Below are positions 18,401 to 25,775 of a stretch of 64,000 nt of DNA, piece by piece. The notes beneath the pieces are model-generated. The model saw nothing but the letters and a program-made list of their open reading frames with translations, was not told where the DNA came from and did not search any database. Position 1 is the stretch's first letter. Each line of letters starts with the position of its first letter. Source of the DNA: Bacteroidota bacterium (GTDB lineage: Bacteria > Bacteroidota > Bacteroidia > AKYH767-A > 2013-40CM-41-45); assembly GCA_016720655.1 (NCBI GenBank), contig JADKKE010000003.1, positions 62,001 to 126,000 of the forward strand. The letters are read 5' to 3'. Made by a program: the position numbers and the translations under genes.

Positions 18401-18671
18401 AGTTACTTCTTTGACTGCTGTTGCCGGATTCAATGTATTCCCAAATCCATTCAACCGTTCTACAAAAATTGATTACTCACTCAACAGTTCTGCTAAAGTT
18501 ACAGTTGAAGTATTCAATGTGATCGGCGACAAAGTTCAGACATACAGCATGGACGAACTTCAGTCTGCAGGAAAACATTCTTACTCTTTCGAAACGAACA
18601 GCAATGGAGTGTATTTTGTAAAACTCACGATTGATGGAAAATCAATTGTTCAGAAAATTGTGAAGATGTAA
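15489..18671 (+). CDS. T9SS-secreted multidomain protein: CUB-like, PKD, amidotransferase-like fold, GEVED
   Basis: The protein has 1060 residues. After the signal peptide (LLLHAFCAFVLVLFVQLQASAQ), residues about 25-140 resemble a CUB domain (FETESGFDFFTVYDG). A PKD domain with WLWDFGDGDTA follows at about 150-225. Residues about 270-470 look like a ThuA/class I amidotransferase-like fold (VLLIPEQETGN, NNGGGVIWCGSY, HPLVAGLG, GSGKAIFLAFDF) with no evident catalytic triad. Two or three ASPM/BACON-like beta domains, a second PKD (YHWDFGDGDTS) and a GEVED domain (VKAWIDWNNDGSFD to KGQVEDYSV) come next. A T9SS sorting domain (FPNPFNRSTKIDY to GVYFVKL) ends it. A surface-exposed binding or adhesion role is likely. 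Confidence 0.88.
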   Translation: MKKLLLHAFCAFVLVLFVQLQASAQGTYNICSVSQTTDTSGTLFDTGGPTAGYQVFEDCSLLVQPSCAVSITLTFASFETESGFDFFTVYDGTTINDPQVLSADGNTIPGPVTCTSGSMLIVWHSDVSITFAGFECSWTSIIAPSAAPTADFVISDPTPPLATGVTFTDASVGSPTGWLWDFGDGDTARSQNPVHAFANPGTYTITLIAFTCNESDTMIQTLTVQGPPQISVDPDSLVANAQCGDQVQFNLAISNIAGGELVYNLNGASGQTIRVLSMKYGTDLFAEYPHTIAAINQYFTNYTLTETSTTDPGTLSGLLVGKNVLLIPEQETGNPAVWTAMGPVIRQFLNNGGGVIWCGSYSSEADCMFNTGVWTGTFNQQLISQTVDVLDVTHPLVAGLGVTNFTSPNATFISDLTNTDKEQIVAFNNSDVVSTRIFGSGKAIFLAFDFYSTTNENARILANAIAWGGENNLASWVSLSQVSDTVGAGNTSNVTVTFQTTGLPAGTYYTNIAVTSNDPVTPTVLVPCTLTVSGLPIVALSDSCVDFGQVMQFTNASRTFDVINNGCDTLFVGSITSNSPDFTVSSNVSYLLPGAYATITIDFQTNNLGPYSAIISVPNNDVDTTVCVSALSVPAPVIDANPVAGVSVSSPACGTTTSSSFYLLNTGGSDLNYSIAGTPTWVTTTPTGSGTLVAGDSVLITLDFNTGVLVGGDYTTNILFTSNDPQTPNFSVPCTLTVGINPCIDYTFVSNTCTGFTDFTSTSINTPDTYHWDFGDGDTSDVASPTHSFASNGTYTVTLIACNAGGCDTATYSVQAIITGPVANACYPTTLNYCCGVGIYNVTVAHINKNSSDGIDGYQDYTCTDTTTLLTNNQYWFSVTTGIIYVESVKAWIDWNNDGSFDPASEQIFGDSAVLTNHTGYFTVPASATLGQPLRLRVASDYGGNVSPTPCASLDKGQVEDYSVFCTFDNKVTSLTAVAGFNVFPNPFNRSTKIDYSLNSSAKVTVEVFNVIGDKVQTYSMDELQSAGKHSYSFETNSNGVYFVKLTIDGKSIVQKIVKM

Positions 18672-18685
18672 TTTACTTCAGTAAT

Positions 18686-18727
18686 AAAAAAAGGTCCGGA
18701 TCGCTTAGGTGGTCCGGACCTTTTTTT
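18686..18727. terminator. Bidirectional terminator between the PKD protein gene and the DUF421 gene
   Basis: AAAAAAAGGTCCGGA (18686-18700) pairs with TCCGGACCTTTTTTT (18713-18727) around a 12-nt loop. A-run and T-run flank it on both sides, so it can serve both convergent genes. Confidence 0.92.
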
Positions 18728-18797
18728 TAGTGCTTAGTGGCTTGGTGCTTAGTGTTTAGTGGCGATCACTAACTACTAACCACTAAGCACCAACCAT
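18728..18797. repeat. Palindromic heptad-repeat element (TTAGTGn / nCACTAA)
   Basis: Ten consecutive heptamers read TAGTGCT, TAGTGGC, TTGGTGC, TTAGTGT, TTAGTGG, CGATCAC, TAACTAC, TAACCAC, TAAGCAC, CAACCAT. The first five and last four are near reverse complements. A 13-bp perfect arm pair (18742-18754 with 18781-18793) encloses TTAGTG (18756-18761) pairing with CACTAA (18767-18772). It begins directly at the end of the terminator and ends 14 bp before the DUF421 stop codon. Confidence 0.9.
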
Positions 18798-18811
18798 TAT
18801 CGTCCGACATT

Positions 18812-19315
18812 TCACGTCTTTAAAATCTTGTGTGCTTTTCTTTTTTTCTGGGTGTGATGCTGGTACTTTTCAGAAAGGATACTGATATTTCCATCAACTT
18901 CAAGAACAGCAAGGTCCACCTGGTCGATTGAAGGGACACCATGTTCCCTCACAGATGCTTCAATTTCCTGCATGGAGATTCGTTCTTTCTTCAGATTTTC
19001 CTGAATCACAATACCGTTATGAATTAACAGTACAGGATCTCCCTGGATGAATTCATTGACAGATTTACTTTTGTACAGAATCTGTTTGAAAATATAATTC
19101 GTGGAGAATAAGGCAGCGGCTGCAAGAGCTCCTCCCCATACTGTTGTGTTATCGCCTACCATTGCATTCTGAACAGAGTTACTGATGAGTAAAATGAATA
19201 CCAGGTCGATCACAGACAATTGAGTTAATTCCTTTTTTCCAAAAAAGCGAATTGCGAGTACAATGAATACATAGATGCTTATACTCCGGAGTGGAATTTC
19301 GATGAAAGGAGACAT
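18812..19315 (-). CDS. DUF421 family membrane protein (YetF-like)
   Basis: The 167-residue protein has three N-terminal membrane helices (IYVFIVLAIRFFG, VIDLVFILLISNSVQNAM, GGALAAAALFSTNYI) and a cytoplasmic domain. The family motifs are FFGKKELTQLSVIDLVF, the loop GDPVLLIHNGIVI, and the C-terminal QEIEASVREHGVPSIDQVDLAVLEVDG (split here as QEIEASVREHG and VDLAVLEVDG). The family is linked to membrane and spore biology in Bacillus, and its molecular function is unknown. It is transcribed toward the shared terminator and divergently from the ferredoxin gene. Confidence 0.85.
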   Translation of the reverse strand: MSPFIEIPLRSISIYVFIVLAIRFFGKKELTQLSVIDLVFILLISNSVQNAMVGDNTTVWGGALAAAALFSTNYIFKQILYKSKSVNEFIQGDPVLLIHNGIVIQENLKKERISMQEIEASVREHGVPSIDQVDLAVLEVDGNISILSEKYQHHTQKKRKAHKILKT

Positions 19316-19471
19316 AGTTTATAAAATAAGGGATTAGTGTGGATGATAGTTTGTATTCCTTGTGGCGAAACAGGAACCTTTTATAATACAAGGTATGAAA
19401 TATTGATTTAAATAGATTTTTCAGTTCACACAGAAGCTTTCGTTTCCGGAATGAGTCATTCAAATTCTGAT

Positions 19472-19479
19472 TATCTTTG
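19472..19479 (+). promoter_or_regulatory. -7 element directly in front of the ferredoxin ATG
   Basis: TATCTTTG (19472-19479) matches TAnnTTTG and lies only 4 nt before the ATG at 19484. If the start site falls at its usual distance, the mRNA would begin at or within a base or two of the start codon. The -33 region has no clear TTG. Confidence 0.6.
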
Positions 19480-19483
19480 GAGA

Positions 19484-19819
19484 ATGAAATTCGAAAAGCA
19501 TATTTTTATTTGCACTAATCAACGGACAGAAGGCACTCGAAAATCTTGTGGAGAATCTTGTGGAATGGAGCTCGTGAAGGCCTTTAAAAAATCAATTAAA
19601 GAGAATAATTTACAAGGATCAGTAAGAGCACAACGTGCAGGTTGTCTGGATGCATGTGATTTTGGTCCTTCCATGGTTGTTTATCCCGAGGGAATTTTTT
19701 ATGGTGGTGTGCAACTTTCAGACGTGGATGAAATTGTAAAGGAACACGTAAAGAACAATCGACCGGTAGAAAGGCTTATCATTGATTTTTCAAAAACGAT
19801 TCCTGCAGCAGATGAATGA
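19484..19819 (+). CDS. Thioredoxin-like [2Fe-2S] ferredoxin domain protein
   Basis: The 111-residue protein has the four cysteines of the thioredoxin-fold [2Fe-2S] ferredoxin family: Cys 10 (FICTNQR), Cys 22, Cys 54 and Cys 58 (AGCLDAC), spaced C-x11-C and C-x3-C. An extra Cys 26 is present. The end motif GPSMVVYPEGIFYGGV is also typical. It is expected to carry electrons or sense redox in the cytoplasm; the partner is unknown. Starting at MKFEKHIF (ATG 19484) rather than at ATG 19451 gives the conserved N-terminus and respects the -7 element. Its stop overlaps the next gene by 8 bp (ATGAATGA). Confidence 0.9.
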   Translation: MKFEKHIFICTNQRTEGTRKSCGESCGMELVKAFKKSIKENNLQGSVRAQRAGCLDACDFGPSMVVYPEGIFYGGVQLSDVDEIVKEHVKNNRPVERLIIDFSKTIPAADE

Positions 19820-20162
19820 TTCGAGTCTTGAAAAGTATCGCCACGATCTTGCCATTGTCAGAGAAACTGCGGCACAGGTAATGAAAGATTTTGGTGTGCT
19901 TGGTCTGGAGATCCGATTTAGCGGTGATCCTTTTTCGGCCTATGAAGAATTAAAAGAACAAATCGCTCCTGTGCTTTTTGAATTGTTTCAAAATGATCGA
20001 TCTCGTTTTCAGTCTTTGTTGTATCGGATTGATTTGAGTGAATCAACATTTCGGAAATTGTTGGGAGAGAATACACCTTCAAATTTTTCGCACAATCTGG
20101 CAGACATGATCCTTCAAAGAGAATTTCAGAAAGTTTTAACGCGCCGTTTTTTTTCGAAATAA
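19812..20162 (+). CDS. Conserved-looking hypothetical protein translationally coupled to the ferredoxin gene
   Basis: The 116-residue cytoplasmic protein is all-helical in appearance, begins MNDSSLEKYRHDLAIVRETA, and has a charged C-terminus (REFQKVLTRRFFSK). I see no motif that assigns a function. The ATG overlaps the ferredoxin stop by 8 nt, which implies coupled translation and a possible shared complex. No terminator is visible in the 180 bp downstream. Confidence 0.7.
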   Translation: MNDSSLEKYRHDLAIVRETAAQVMKDFGVLGLEIRFSGDPFSAYEELKEQIAPVLFELFQNDRSRFQSLLYRIDLSESTFRKLLGENTPSNFSHNLADMILQREFQKVLTRRFFSK

Positions 20163-20342
20163 TTATTTTCCTGCAAACAATTTCAAGAGTATTAAACAGA
20201 TATAAACAGATCTGTTTTTAAAAAGTTCAGGTTAGAGAAAAAAAAATATTAAATTTTCATTTGGAAAACAATTTCCGGAATGGAACTGTTTAGTTTTTTC
20301 AATAATCAAAATACTCGTCTAACTCAAAAACTTTACAAAAAA

Positions 20343-22745
20343 ATGAAAACCTCCATTAAACTTTTGCTTGTAGTAGCAGCAGGATTGCTCTTCTCGCAGG
20401 TATCAAAGGCTCAAACCGCCGAACTTCAAGTCATCCACAATTGCCCGGATCCCGCAGCGGATTCAGTCGATGTTTATGTAAATGGAATGTTGACTCTTGA
20501 TAATTTTGCATTTCGGACAGCAACATCATTTTTATCCCTTCCTGCCGGTGTAGATATCAATATTGGTATTGCACCAAAGAGTAGCGCATCTTTTTCTGAC
20601 ACTCTTGTAAGTTACACCGTAAACCTGGTGGACGGACAAAAATACGTTGCTATCGCAAGCGGAGTTTTAAACCCTGCAGGATTTGCATCCAATCCTGATG
20701 CGATCAATACAGGATTTACACTTCTTTTGAAAGACAATATCCGTACGGCAGCCGGTTCCGGAACCGATGTCGATTTTATTGTACTTCATGGTGCAACTGA
20801 TGCTCCAACAGTTGATGTGATTCCCCAAAGCTCTGCAACCCCCCTTGTAAATGATGCCGCTTATAGTGATATCACTTCTTATCTGAGTGTCCCTGCAGCT
20901 TCTTATATTCTGAACGTAACCCCGGGTAACGACAATTCAACAGTTGTAGCGTCTTATGTTGCGGACCTATCTGCCTTGGGTGGCGGAGCCGCTGTTGTAT
21001 TTGCCTCCGGATTTCTTGATCCTTTAATGAATCAAAATGGTCCGGCATTCGGATTGTATGCAGCCCTTCCGAATGGAGCAGTAGTCGCTTTCCCGGCTGC
21101 TACAACAGCACGTTTGCAGGTGATTCACAATGCAGCTGATCCTGCAGCTGCGGTAGTGGATATTTATCTTAATGGTACGTTGTTGCTTCCTGATTTTGCA
21201 TTTCGCACGGCTACATCGTTCATTGATGCTCCGGCCGGAACGTTGTTGAATATTGGCGTTGCTCCGGGCAACAGTACATCTGTTGGGGATACACTGAAGA
21301 ATTTCGAAGTTACTTTGCAGGCAGGTCAATCGTATGTAGCTGTTGCCAATGGAAATGTCGGAACTGGTTTTGCATCAAATCCGGACGGACGTTCAACAGC
21401 ATTCACGTTGTTTGTAAAAAATACGGTTCGCGAATCGGGAACTTCAGGAAGTAATGTTGATTTCTTTGCACTGCACGGGGCAACGGACGCTCCAACCGTT
21501 GATGTCATTCCGCAAAGTTCGGTTGCTCCTTTGGTAAATGATGCCGCATATGGCGATATCACTTCTTATCTTAGTGTACCGGCAGCGTCCTATATTCTGA
21601 ATGTAACTCCAGGCAATGACAATTCAACCGTAGTTGCCTCCTACCTTGCTGATCTCTCAACTTTAGGCGGAGGTGCAGCTGTTGTTTTTGCATCCGGTTA
21701 CCTGGATCCATTAGCAAATAACAATGGACCAGCATTTGGTTTGTATGCAGCCCTTCCAAATGGAGCAGTAGTCGCTTTCCCGGCTGCTACAACAGCACGT
21801 CTTCAGGTGATTCACAATGCAGCAGATCCGGCAGCGGCCCTTGTAGATATTTATGTGAACGGCAATTTGCTAATTCCTGATTTAGCATTTCGTGCTGCAA
21901 CATCTTTCATTGATGCTCCTGCCGGAACTTTGTTGAATATTGGCGTTGCACCGGGCAATAGCACATCGGTATTGGACACACTGAAGAATTTTGAAGTTAC
22001 TTTACAAGCAGGCCAATCTTATGTTGCGATTGCAAATGGTGTGATCGGAACAGGTTTTGCACCAAATCCGGATGGTCGTTCAACGGCCTTTACGTTATTT
22101 GTTAAGAGTGGAGTGCGTGAAGCAGCAGCAGATAATTCAACAGTCGATTTCTTTGCAGTGCATGGTGCAACAGATGCACCTACTGTGGATGTAATTGCAC
22201 GTGGAGTTGCAACGCTTGTTGATGATGCAGCGTATGGTGATTTAACCGGTTACATCTCTGTGCCACCTTCTGTTTATACCCTTGATGTAACTCCTGGTGC
22301 TAACAACTCTGTCATTGTTGCAACCTTCTCTGCAAACCTCAGTACTTTGGGTGGTGGTGCAGCTGTTGTCTTTGCTTCGGGATTTCTTGATCCTACGATG
22401 AATAACAATGGGGAAGCATTTGGTTTGTTCGCAGCCTTGCCAAACGGTACAGTTGTTCCATTTTCAAACACAACAGGTATCGAAGAAACAATTGATTTTT
22501 CAGGAGGACTTTTCCCTAATCCTGTTGCTGATGTTTTGAATATTTCGATGCGATCGAATACCACAGATGCTGTGATTGTAACCATCACAGATGTAACCGG
22601 GAGGATTGTCGTTCAAAGATCGAAGACATTTGCAGCCGGAGAAATTCTCAGTATGGATCTTAATGATTTGATGGAAGGAGTGTATTCCTGCACTTTGAGC
22701 AGTGGTTCATCTAAAGTTAGCAAGTCATTTCTGGTGATTCGATAA
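20343..22745 (+). CDS. T9SS-secreted DUF4397 repeat protein
   Basis: The protein has 800 residues: signal peptide (SIKLLLVVAAGLLFSQVSKAQ), then three tandem units of about 230 residues. Each unit opens with (A/E)LQVIHN.(A/P)DPAA and contains VDIYLNG, FRTATSF, GTLLNIGVAPGNST, HGATDAPTVDV and GGGAAVVFASGFLDP. These are DUF4397-type beta-sandwich repeats, found in Bacteroidetes surface proteins. The last 80 residues (FPNPVADVLNI to GVYSCTLSSG) are a T9SS sorting domain. I use ATG 20343, where the signal peptide starts; the in-frame ATG at 20280 adds a polar stretch. Units two and three are almost identical at the DNA level in places. Confidence 0.88.
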   Translation: MKTSIKLLLVVAAGLLFSQVSKAQTAELQVIHNCPDPAADSVDVYVNGMLTLDNFAFRTATSFLSLPAGVDINIGIAPKSSASFSDTLVSYTVNLVDGQKYVAIASGVLNPAGFASNPDAINTGFTLLLKDNIRTAAGSGTDVDFIVLHGATDAPTVDVIPQSSATPLVNDAAYSDITSYLSVPAASYILNVTPGNDNSTVVASYVADLSALGGGAAVVFASGFLDPLMNQNGPAFGLYAALPNGAVVAFPAATTARLQVIHNAADPAAAVVDIYLNGTLLLPDFAFRTATSFIDAPAGTLLNIGVAPGNSTSVGDTLKNFEVTLQAGQSYVAVANGNVGTGFASNPDGRSTAFTLFVKNTVRESGTSGSNVDFFALHGATDAPTVDVIPQSSVAPLVNDAAYGDITSYLSVPAASYILNVTPGNDNSTVVASYLADLSTLGGGAAVVFASGYLDPLANNNGPAFGLYAALPNGAVVAFPAATTARLQVIHNAADPAAALVDIYVNGNLLIPDLAFRAATSFIDAPAGTLLNIGVAPGNSTSVLDTLKNFEVTLQAGQSYVAIANGVIGTGFAPNPDGRSTAFTLFVKSGVREAAADNSTVDFFAVHGATDAPTVDVIARGVATLVDDAAYGDLTGYISVPPSVYTLDVTPGANNSVIVATFSANLSTLGGGAAVVFASGFLDPTMNNNGEAFGLFAALPNGTVVPFSNTTGIEETIDFSGGLFPNPVADVLNISMRSNTTDAVIVTITDVTGRIVVQRSKTFAAGEILSMDLNDLMEGVYSCTLSSGSSKVSKSFLVIR
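20421..22460 (+). repeat. Three in-frame ~690-bp tandem repeats coding DUF4397 units
   Basis: Units begin at 20421, 21111 and 21798, giving periods of 690 and 687 bp (230 and 229 codons). The stretches near 21055-21130 and 21742-21817 are nearly identical, sharing words such as AATGGAGCAGTAGTCGCTTT and CCCGGCTGCTACAACAGCAC. That is close enough for homologous recombination to change copy number. Confidence 0.85.
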
Positions 22746-22767
22746 TTTTAAGTTCTTTCAAATGCAT

Positions 22768-22798
22768 AAATCCCTGCACTAACACTGCAGGGATTTTT
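22768..22798 (+). terminator. Terminator after the DUF4397 gene
   Basis: TCCCTGCA (22771-22778) pairs with TGCAGGGA (22786-22793), extended by AAA/TTT, with a 7-nt loop and a T5 tail. Confidence 0.88.
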
Positions 22799-22989
22799 GT
22801 TTAAATTGTTTTTTAATCAGGATACTGATATGAATTTTAGTGAAAATCAGCTTTGCCATTGGAATCAGTTCATTTATTTTCGAAACCTGATTAGATTTGA
22901 TAAAGTCTGATGTAATTCCCATTCATTGCTTATTTTTACCTGAAATAAGCCTGGAAGAAACAAATTTCCTGATTATTTGTTACCAAATA

Positions 22990-23865
22990 ATGGCTCAGTA
23001 TTCCATCAAAGATGTTGAAATGATCACCGGTATCAAGGCGCACACCTTGCGGATCTGGGAACAACGGTACAACATACCTCAGCCGAAAAGAACGGCAACG
23101 AATATCCGTTATTACGATGATGAGGATCTTCGCATGCTGCTGAATATTTCTCTTTTAAATCTTCATGGACATAAAATTTCCGAGATCACCCGATTGAGTG
23201 ATCAGGAAGTTAGAGAACTAGCTATAAATTATTCAATTCATTCGGAAAAACACGAGGTTCACATTCAGTCCCTGATGGCTACGATGATTAACCTCGATGA
23301 AGTTTCATTTGAAAAAATTCTCTCCACCAGTATTTTACAATATGGATTGCCCAAAACAGTTACCGAAGTGATTTTTCCCTTCATGAATTTATTGGGTGTG
23401 ATGTGGATGACGGGCACTGTTCACCCTGCTTACGAGCATTTCATCACCAACCTTGTAAGGCAGAAACTAATTGTGGCAATTGATGGTCAGTCTTCACACA
23501 AAAGTAATAGTCAAAAAAAATGTCTTTTGTTTTTACCGGAAGGCGAACACCACGAAATTGGTTTATTATTTGCCAATTATGTTTTACGTTCAGCGGGTCA
23601 CAATACATTATATTTAGGTCAGAGTTTACCGCTGAGCGATTTGGTTCAGGTGAAGGAAAAATACAATCCTGACATCATTTTTACCTCGATGTCAACCGGA
23701 TTTCCATCAACAGCGGCAAAAAATATGGTTAAACAATTGAATTCAGTTTTTCCAAAAGCGGTTTTACTTTTTACAGGGCGATATTTTGTAGAACACCTGA
23801 AGGAATTTGATGATTCAATTCACATCATTCGTACGATATCCGATCTGAGTCCTTTTCTTTTGTAA
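22990..23865 (+). CDS. CarH/LitR-type MerR regulator with B12-binding domain (probable light sensor)
   Basis: The 291-residue protein has a MerR HTH at residues 1-70 (MITGIKAHTLRIWEQRYNI). A helical B12-capping domain at about 85-165 carries the CarH motif W-x9-E-H (Trp 139, Glu 149, His 150). A Rossmann B12-binding domain follows, with E-x-H-x-x-G (Glu 186, His 188, Gly 191), His 188 being the lower axial ligand. In Thermus/Myxococcus CarH these residues hold adenosylcobalamin and make DNA binding light-sensitive. I infer a photoreceptor repressor, often of carotenoid or photoprotection genes. No crt gene lies in the window. A TAGATTTG -7 element occurs at 22892-22899. The ECF sigma gene 0.54 kb downstream, same strand, resembles LitR/LitS-type pairing. 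Confidence 0.9.
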   Translation: MAQYSIKDVEMITGIKAHTLRIWEQRYNIPQPKRTATNIRYYDDEDLRMLLNISLLNLHGHKISEITRLSDQEVRELAINYSIHSEKHEVHIQSLMATMINLDEVSFEKILSTSILQYGLPKTVTEVIFPFMNLLGVMWMTGTVHPAYEHFITNLVRQKLIVAIDGQSSHKSNSQKKCLLFLPEGEHHEIGLLFANYVLRSAGHNTLYLGQSLPLSDLVQVKEKYNPDIIFTSMSTGFPSTAAKNMVKQLNSVFPKAVLLFTGRYFVEHLKEFDDSIHIIRTISDLSPFLL

Positions 23866-24332
23866 TTTTATTTTAATTAATAACGCAAACAGATTCCCTG
23901 AATCGATTATTTTTTTTCGTTTATCGACTGTGTATATCAACAATGACGGCAGTAAAATAAATTCCTGAAAGGAGTTTGAAAAATTTCTCGATAATTATCT
24001 CCATCATATATCACCTGTGATTGGAAGCTGTAATTGTATGGTTTAACAATTCTTCCATCCTTCCATTTTGATGCATTTTGTTTTACTGTAAAGCTCATGA
24101 AGCCATCTTTTCCAACCTGAATTGTAGAGCCTATTAAAATCAGCAATATCAGCCCTGAATTTTCATTTGATTTTTGGAGTAATTTTAAGGATTGAATTTC
24201 AAGATAGATTTCATGTCTAATTAGATTACCATATTGTTAAACAGAAAAACCAATTATTTAATTAAAAAACGAACTTTCTGTCTTTTGTGCAATACTTTGT
24301 TTAATAAATATCATAAATAATTAAACAAACTC
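23866..24332. other. Intergenic region between the CarH-like and ECF sigma genes
   Basis: The sequence is AT-rich. A 69-codon open frame on the minus strand (23937-24146) encodes a Tyr/Phe-rich peptide (GRIVKPYNYSFQSQVIYDGD) with no signal peptide, promoter or terminator; it could be a gene remnant, but I do not call it. No terminator follows the CarH-like gene, so readthrough toward the sigma gene is possible. This region would also hold CarH operators; I see no obvious pair of long direct or inverted repeats. Confidence 0.5.
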
Positions 24333-24363
24333 TTGCGTTTATTGAAAAAGCACTGTAGTTTTG
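24333..24363 (+). promoter_or_regulatory. Promoter of the ECF sigma factor gene
   Basis: TTG (24333-24335), a 20-nt spacer and TAGTTTTG (24356-24363) match the housekeeping -33/-7 consensus. The start would be near 24368, 39 nt ahead of ATG 24407. This is the likely target site for regulation by the CarH-like protein. Confidence 0.7.
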
Positions 24364-24406
24364 TACTTCATTATTAGGATAAACAGATTAATTGAACACA
24401 CAGGAC

Positions 24407-24919
24407 ATGAAAGCTACCTTACCATTTAAGGAATTAGTAACCGATGAGTCCAGGCCTTTGCGTGCTTTTGCGATGAAGCTCACCCAGGATCATGAAGAAG
24501 CAAATGATCTTGTTCAAGACACAATGTTGAAGGCTTTTGTCAATGAAGAAAAATTTTCTGAAGGAACGAACCTCAAAGGTTGGTTATATACGATCATGAA
24601 AAATATTTTCATCAACAAATACCGGAGGGCGATGAAGTCGAATATTTTCAATGACGACACCGATAATCAGTATTACCTGAATTCAGGAAGCAATACAAGT
24701 CGAAATGAAGGTGACGGTAACCTGGTGATGAAAGATGTAAATAATGCATTGTCGGGATTGTCAGAAAACCTCCGTACTCCTTTTTTACTCAGTTATACTG
24801 GCTACAAATACGAAGAGATCGCAGCCAAATTGAAGATTCCTCTTGGTACCGTAAAAGTACGGATACACAATGCAAGAAAAGAGTTGATGAAAAAATTGTC
24901 GGTTTACCAAACGCGTTAA
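24407..24919 (+). CDS. ECF-type sigma-70 factor next to the CarH-like regulator
   Basis: The 170-residue protein has sigma region 2 at about residues 10-80 (RAFAMKLTQDHEEANDLVQD, LKGWLYTIMKNIFINKYRR) and region 4 at about 110-165 (GYKYEEIAAKLKIPLGTVKV). No anti-sigma gene is adjacent, so control by the neighbouring B12/light regulator is a reasonable inference, as with LitR and the ECF factor LitS in actinobacteria. I chose ATG 24407 (MKATLPFKELV) over the TTG at 24392. A housekeeping promoter precedes it and an intrinsic terminator follows. Confidence 0.92.
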   Translation: MKATLPFKELVTDESRPLRAFAMKLTQDHEEANDLVQDTMLKAFVNEEKFSEGTNLKGWLYTIMKNIFINKYRRAMKSNIFNDDTDNQYYLNSGSNTSRNEGDGNLVMKDVNNALSGLSENLRTPFLLSYTGYKYEEIAAKLKIPLGTVKVRIHNARKELMKKLSVYQTR

Positions 24920-24937
24920 TTCTATCATTTTGATCTG

Positions 24938-24968
24938 TTTGCTTGAGCTTTTCTGAAGCAAATTTTTT
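24938..24968 (+). terminator. Terminator after the ECF sigma gene
   Basis: TTTGCTT (24938-24944) pairs with AAGCAAA (24956-24962) around an 11-nt loop and runs into TTTTTT. Confidence 0.7.
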
Positions 24969-25052
24969 CATTTTTTTGAATTTCATAGTGCAAATCGTAT
25001 GCACCTGCCCATTTCTGAATACCCGGCCCCCCATCATTCGCCGTAAAATTAT

Positions 25053-25060
25053 TACCTTTG
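25053..25060 (+). promoter_or_regulatory. -7 element directly in front of purQ
   Basis: TACCTTTG (25053-25060) matches TAnnTTTG and ends 4 nt before the purQ ATG, the same spacing as at the ferredoxin gene. Transcription would begin at about the A of the ATG. No convincing -33 TTG is seen. Confidence 0.6.
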
Positions 25061-25064
25061 CACA

Positions 25065-25757
25065 ATGAAATTTGGCGTCGTCGTTTTTCCCGGATCCAAT
25101 TGTGATGAGGATATTATTTATGTCTTACGCACGATTCATCGTCAGGAAGTTGTTAAGCTCTGGCATAAAGATCACGATTTGCAGAATTGTGATTGTATAA
25201 TTCTACCGGGAGGTTTTTCATACGGAGATTATCTCCGTTCCGGAGCAATTGCTCGGTTCTCTCCAATTATGAAAGAAGTGATAGAGTATGCGAACAAAGG
25301 CGGAATGGTGATTGGTATTTGCAATGGCTTCCAGATTTTATGTGAATCGGGATTGTTGCCGGGAGCACTTCTCCACAACAGCAATCACCAGTTTATCTGC
25401 AAAAATATTTTTATCAAAGCTGTTCATCAGGATTCTCCTTTCACATCGCAAATTCACCCCGAAGCCGTTTTGAAAATTCCGATTGCTCATGGAGAAGGGC
25501 GATACTATGCAGATGAAACTACCCTGCACTCTTTAGTCGAAAACGGACAAGTGTTGTTCCGCTATTGTGATAAACAAGGAAAAGTGAGTGATGATTCAAA
25601 TCCAAATGGAGCGATTCAGAATATTGCAGGGATATGCAATGTCGGAAAAAATGTTTTTGGAATGATGCCACATCCGGAACGTGCTGCAGATCCTGAACTC
25701 GGAAATACTGATGGTAAAATAATTTTCGAGTCAATACTGAGTATGGTCAAAGCCTGA
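25065..25757 (+). CDS. purQ: Phosphoribosylformylglycinamidine synthase, glutaminase subunit
   Basis: The 230-residue class I glutamine amidotransferase supplies ammonia to PurL in step four of de novo purine synthesis. It starts MKFGVVVFPGSNCDED as in PurQ. It has LPGGFSYGDYLRSGAIAR, the nucleophile Cys 86 in GICNGFQIL, and the His-Glu pair in MPHPERAADP near the C-terminus. Its presence implies a split PurL/PurS/PurQ enzyme, whose other parts are not in the window. It is monocistronic, ending at a bidirectional terminator shared with the convergent metalloprotease gene. Confidence 0.97.
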   Translation: MKFGVVVFPGSNCDEDIIYVLRTIHRQEVVKLWHKDHDLQNCDCIILPGGFSYGDYLRSGAIARFSPIMKEVIEYANKGGMVIGICNGFQILCESGLLPGALLHNSNHQFICKNIFIKAVHQDSPFTSQIHPEAVLKIPIAHGEGRYYADETTLHSLVENGQVLFRYCDKQGKVSDDSNPNGAIQNIAGICNVGKNVFGMMPHPERAADPELGNTDGKIIFESILSMVKA

Positions 25758-25775
25758 ACAAAATTTATACCCCAT

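Noticed and set aside
23937..24146. 69-codon minus-strand frame between the CarH-like and sigma genes
   Set aside because: No promoter, terminator, signal peptide or recognisable motif; it may be a remnant, but the evidence is too weak for a gene call.
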